Source: Paragemmobacter amnigenus
GTDB lineage: Bacteria; Pseudomonadota; Alphaproteobacteria; Rhodobacterales; Rhodobacteraceae
Reading direction: 5' to 3'
NCBI RefSeq assembly: GCF_009908265.2
Contig: NZ_JAAATX020000015.1
Coordinates: 1-64,000 of the forward strand
Length of the DNA: 64,000 nt
Both the position numbers and the translations under genes were made by a program. Under the pieces are notes generated by a model. It worked only from the letters and a program-made list of their open reading frames with translations. It was not told where the DNA came from and did not search any database. Within the stretch, counting starts at the first letter, position 1. Each line of letters starts with the position of its first letter. Shown piece after piece: positions 62,967 to 64,000 of the stretch.

Positions 62967-63611
62967 GTGGCCGATCAAACCTCCGCTTCCCCGCTTCTCA
63001 AGGTCCGCGTCTTCATCGACTATTGGAATTTCACCCTTGCCTGCAAATCGCTTCAGGCGGGGTTCCGGTTCGACTGGTCAAGCATCGGCCCCCTCTTCGC
63101 GGCCGAAGCCGCAGGCAAGGTCAGCCAGTCGCTTCCCCACAGTTACGAAGCCATGCACGTCTACGGCTCCTACTCGCCGCACAAGGGCGAGGACATGAAA
63201 TTCCGGCACTGGCTCACGAACTTTCTGGACAAGCAACCTGGCGTGCTCGTCAACGCGGTCGAGCGTAAACTGAAGAAGTCCCCGCCGAAATGCCCGAGTT
63301 GCCACGTTGACGCAACGCATTGTGCCGCCTGCGGGGCCGATATGCGCGGTACAGAGGAAAAGGGTGTCGATACGCGCATCGTCACCGACATGATGGGGCT
63401 GGCTTGGTCCGGAGGGTATGATGTTGCCCTTCTTGTCTCTGCCGATCGCGATTTCATCCCCGTCGCGCAAGAGCTTCAGAAACGCGGCCTCAAGGTGGTC
63501 CATGGCCAGATCGACGGTGCCGGTCAGGATCTTGCCAAACACTGCTGGACCGTGCTGGACATCGGCGCGCTGATGCCGCGCTTCGAACGTCGGGCGACGC
63601 CGGCCACATAG
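62967..63611 (+). CDS. NYN domain (LabA/DUF88-like) protein with zinc ribbon insert
   Basis: This is a 214-residue PIN-like NYN protein. Acidic residues D18 (VFIDYWNF), D135 (VDTRIVTDM) and D160/D162 (LLVSADRDF) form the expected metal-dependent nuclease site. Between strand 3 and the VDT block lies a four-cysteine knuckle (C109, C112, C119, C122), likely a small zinc ribbon. It probably cleaves or binds RNA. The GTG start follows a region more AT-rich than its surroundings, and the codon use is slightly less GC-biased than its neighbours, which may indicate transfer. No toxin-antitoxin partner is evident. Confidence 0.87.
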   Translation: MADQTSASPLLKVRVFIDYWNFTLACKSLQAGFRFDWSSIGPLFAAEAAGKVSQSLPHSYEAMHVYGSYSPHKGEDMKFRHWLTNFLDKQPGVLVNAVERKLKKSPPKCPSCHVDATHCAACGADMRGTEEKGVDTRIVTDMMGLAWSGGYDVALLVSADRDFIPVAQELQKRGLKVVHGQIDGAGQDLAKHCWTVLDIGALMPRFERRATPAT

Positions 63612-63654
63612 GCCCCTTCCCCCCGCCGCGCGCGCCTGCCACTCTCACCCCACC

Positions 63655-64000
63655 ATGACCGCCCTCACCCACACCCGCCTCCTGCGGATCGCCGCGCCCA
63701 TCGTGATCTCGAATGCCACCGTGCCGCTGCTCGGGGCGGTCGATACCGGCGTCGTGGGGCAGATGGGGCAGGCCGCGCCCATCGGGGCGGTGGGGCTGGG
63801 CGCGATCGTGCTGACCACGCTCTACTGGGTCTTCGGCTTTTTGCGGATGGGCACCACCGGCCTTGCCGCGCAGGCCCATGGCGCGGGCGACGGGGCCGAG
63901 CGGGGCGCGATCCTCCTGCGCGCCCTCCTCGTCGGCGCGGCGGCAGGGCTGGCCTTCGTCATCTTGCAACGCCCCCTCTTCCACGCCGCCTTCGCCATCG
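63655..64000 (+). CDS. MATE family efflux transporter (3' part beyond window)
   Basis: The first 115 residues are visible: MTALTHTRLLRIAAPIVISNATVPLLGAVDTGVVGQMG, then helices IGAVGLGAIVLTTLYWVFGFL and LLRALLVGAAAGLAFVIL. This matches the N-terminal lobe of DinF-like MATE exporters, which use a sodium or proton gradient to expel drugs and metabolites. It continues off the right edge. Confidence 0.92.
   Translation, partial: MTALTHTRLLRIAAPIVISNATVPLLGAVDTGVVGQMGQAAPIGAVGLGAIVLTTLYWVFGFLRMGTTGLAAQAHGAGDGAERGAILLRALLVGAAAGLAFVILQRPLFHAAFAI

Overview
The window is 64 kb of very GC-rich DNA with dense, short-spaced operons and a near-total C/G bias at third codon positions. Gene content points to an alphaproteobacterium of the Rhodobacteraceae (Rhodobacter/Gemmobacter/Paracoccus-like): aerobic CobN/CobW/CobG-type cobalamin genes, class I LysRS, MEKHLA protein, BKACE-type carnitine cleavage, BetC choline sulfatase and a fused carnitine dehydrogenase-thioesterase. 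Nothing marks it as plasmid or phage. The left edge cuts cobG and the right edge cuts a MATE transporter gene.

Layout. 1-11.6 kb is a cobalamin block with three B12 riboswitches, all on the minus strand. They head (i) a DUF1636 metalloprotein gene, cobW, cobN and cobG, (ii) bluB and (iii) the cobalt importer cbiMNQO. cobO-cobQ lies on the plus strand between the first two. Together these genes take up cobalt, insert it, adenosylate and amidate the corrin, and make the lower ligand. 11.7-14.4 kb holds a two-gene membrane signalling unit: a periplasmic sensor and a c-type heme (CxxCH) GGDEF-EAL protein. It is followed by an AT-rich leader and tRNA-Ser(GCU). 15-38 kb is mostly core genome: ychF, trpA, a MarR/lldD pair, rplY, pth, a TIGR01620/ycjX pair, truA, a SulP transporter, a large beta-helix protein, lysK, a TerB protein and a PBP4-type carboxypeptidase.

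37.7-51.3 kb is a quaternary-amine catabolic island. A CdhR-like regulator diverges from a BKACE dehydrocarnitine-cleavage enzyme, a small unknown membrane-anchored protein, a carnitine dehydrogenase-betainyl-CoA thioesterase fusion, an acyl-CoA dehydrogenase, an NDP-forming acyl-CoA synthetase and a CaiD-like hydratase. These can account for gamma-butyrobetaine to carnitine to glycine betaine. Next come a GMC (choline-dehydrogenase-like) oxidoreductase, a choline sulfatase and an S15-type hydrolase. 51.4-58.1 kb encodes a complete dipeptide-class ABC importer with an alkaline-phosphatase-superfamily enzyme, then an EamA transporter. The remainder is small metabolic and regulatory genes: an aldolase and an esterase, cspA, a MerR regulator, two PaaI thioesterases and a NYN-domain nuclease-like protein.

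Non-coding structure is the most unusual part. A dispersed 20-nt motif (GTATTTGGGCCGAGATGAAG and variants), usually followed by a G/C hairpin, occurs in at least five intergenic regions. Twice it is an inverted pair, and once it lies in frame inside the S15 hydrolase gene. A tight array of four perfect palindromes, each with a TGnnnCA apex, fills the gap between the convergent GMC oxidoreductase and betC genes. A second run of hairpins fills the convergent gap after the TerB gene.
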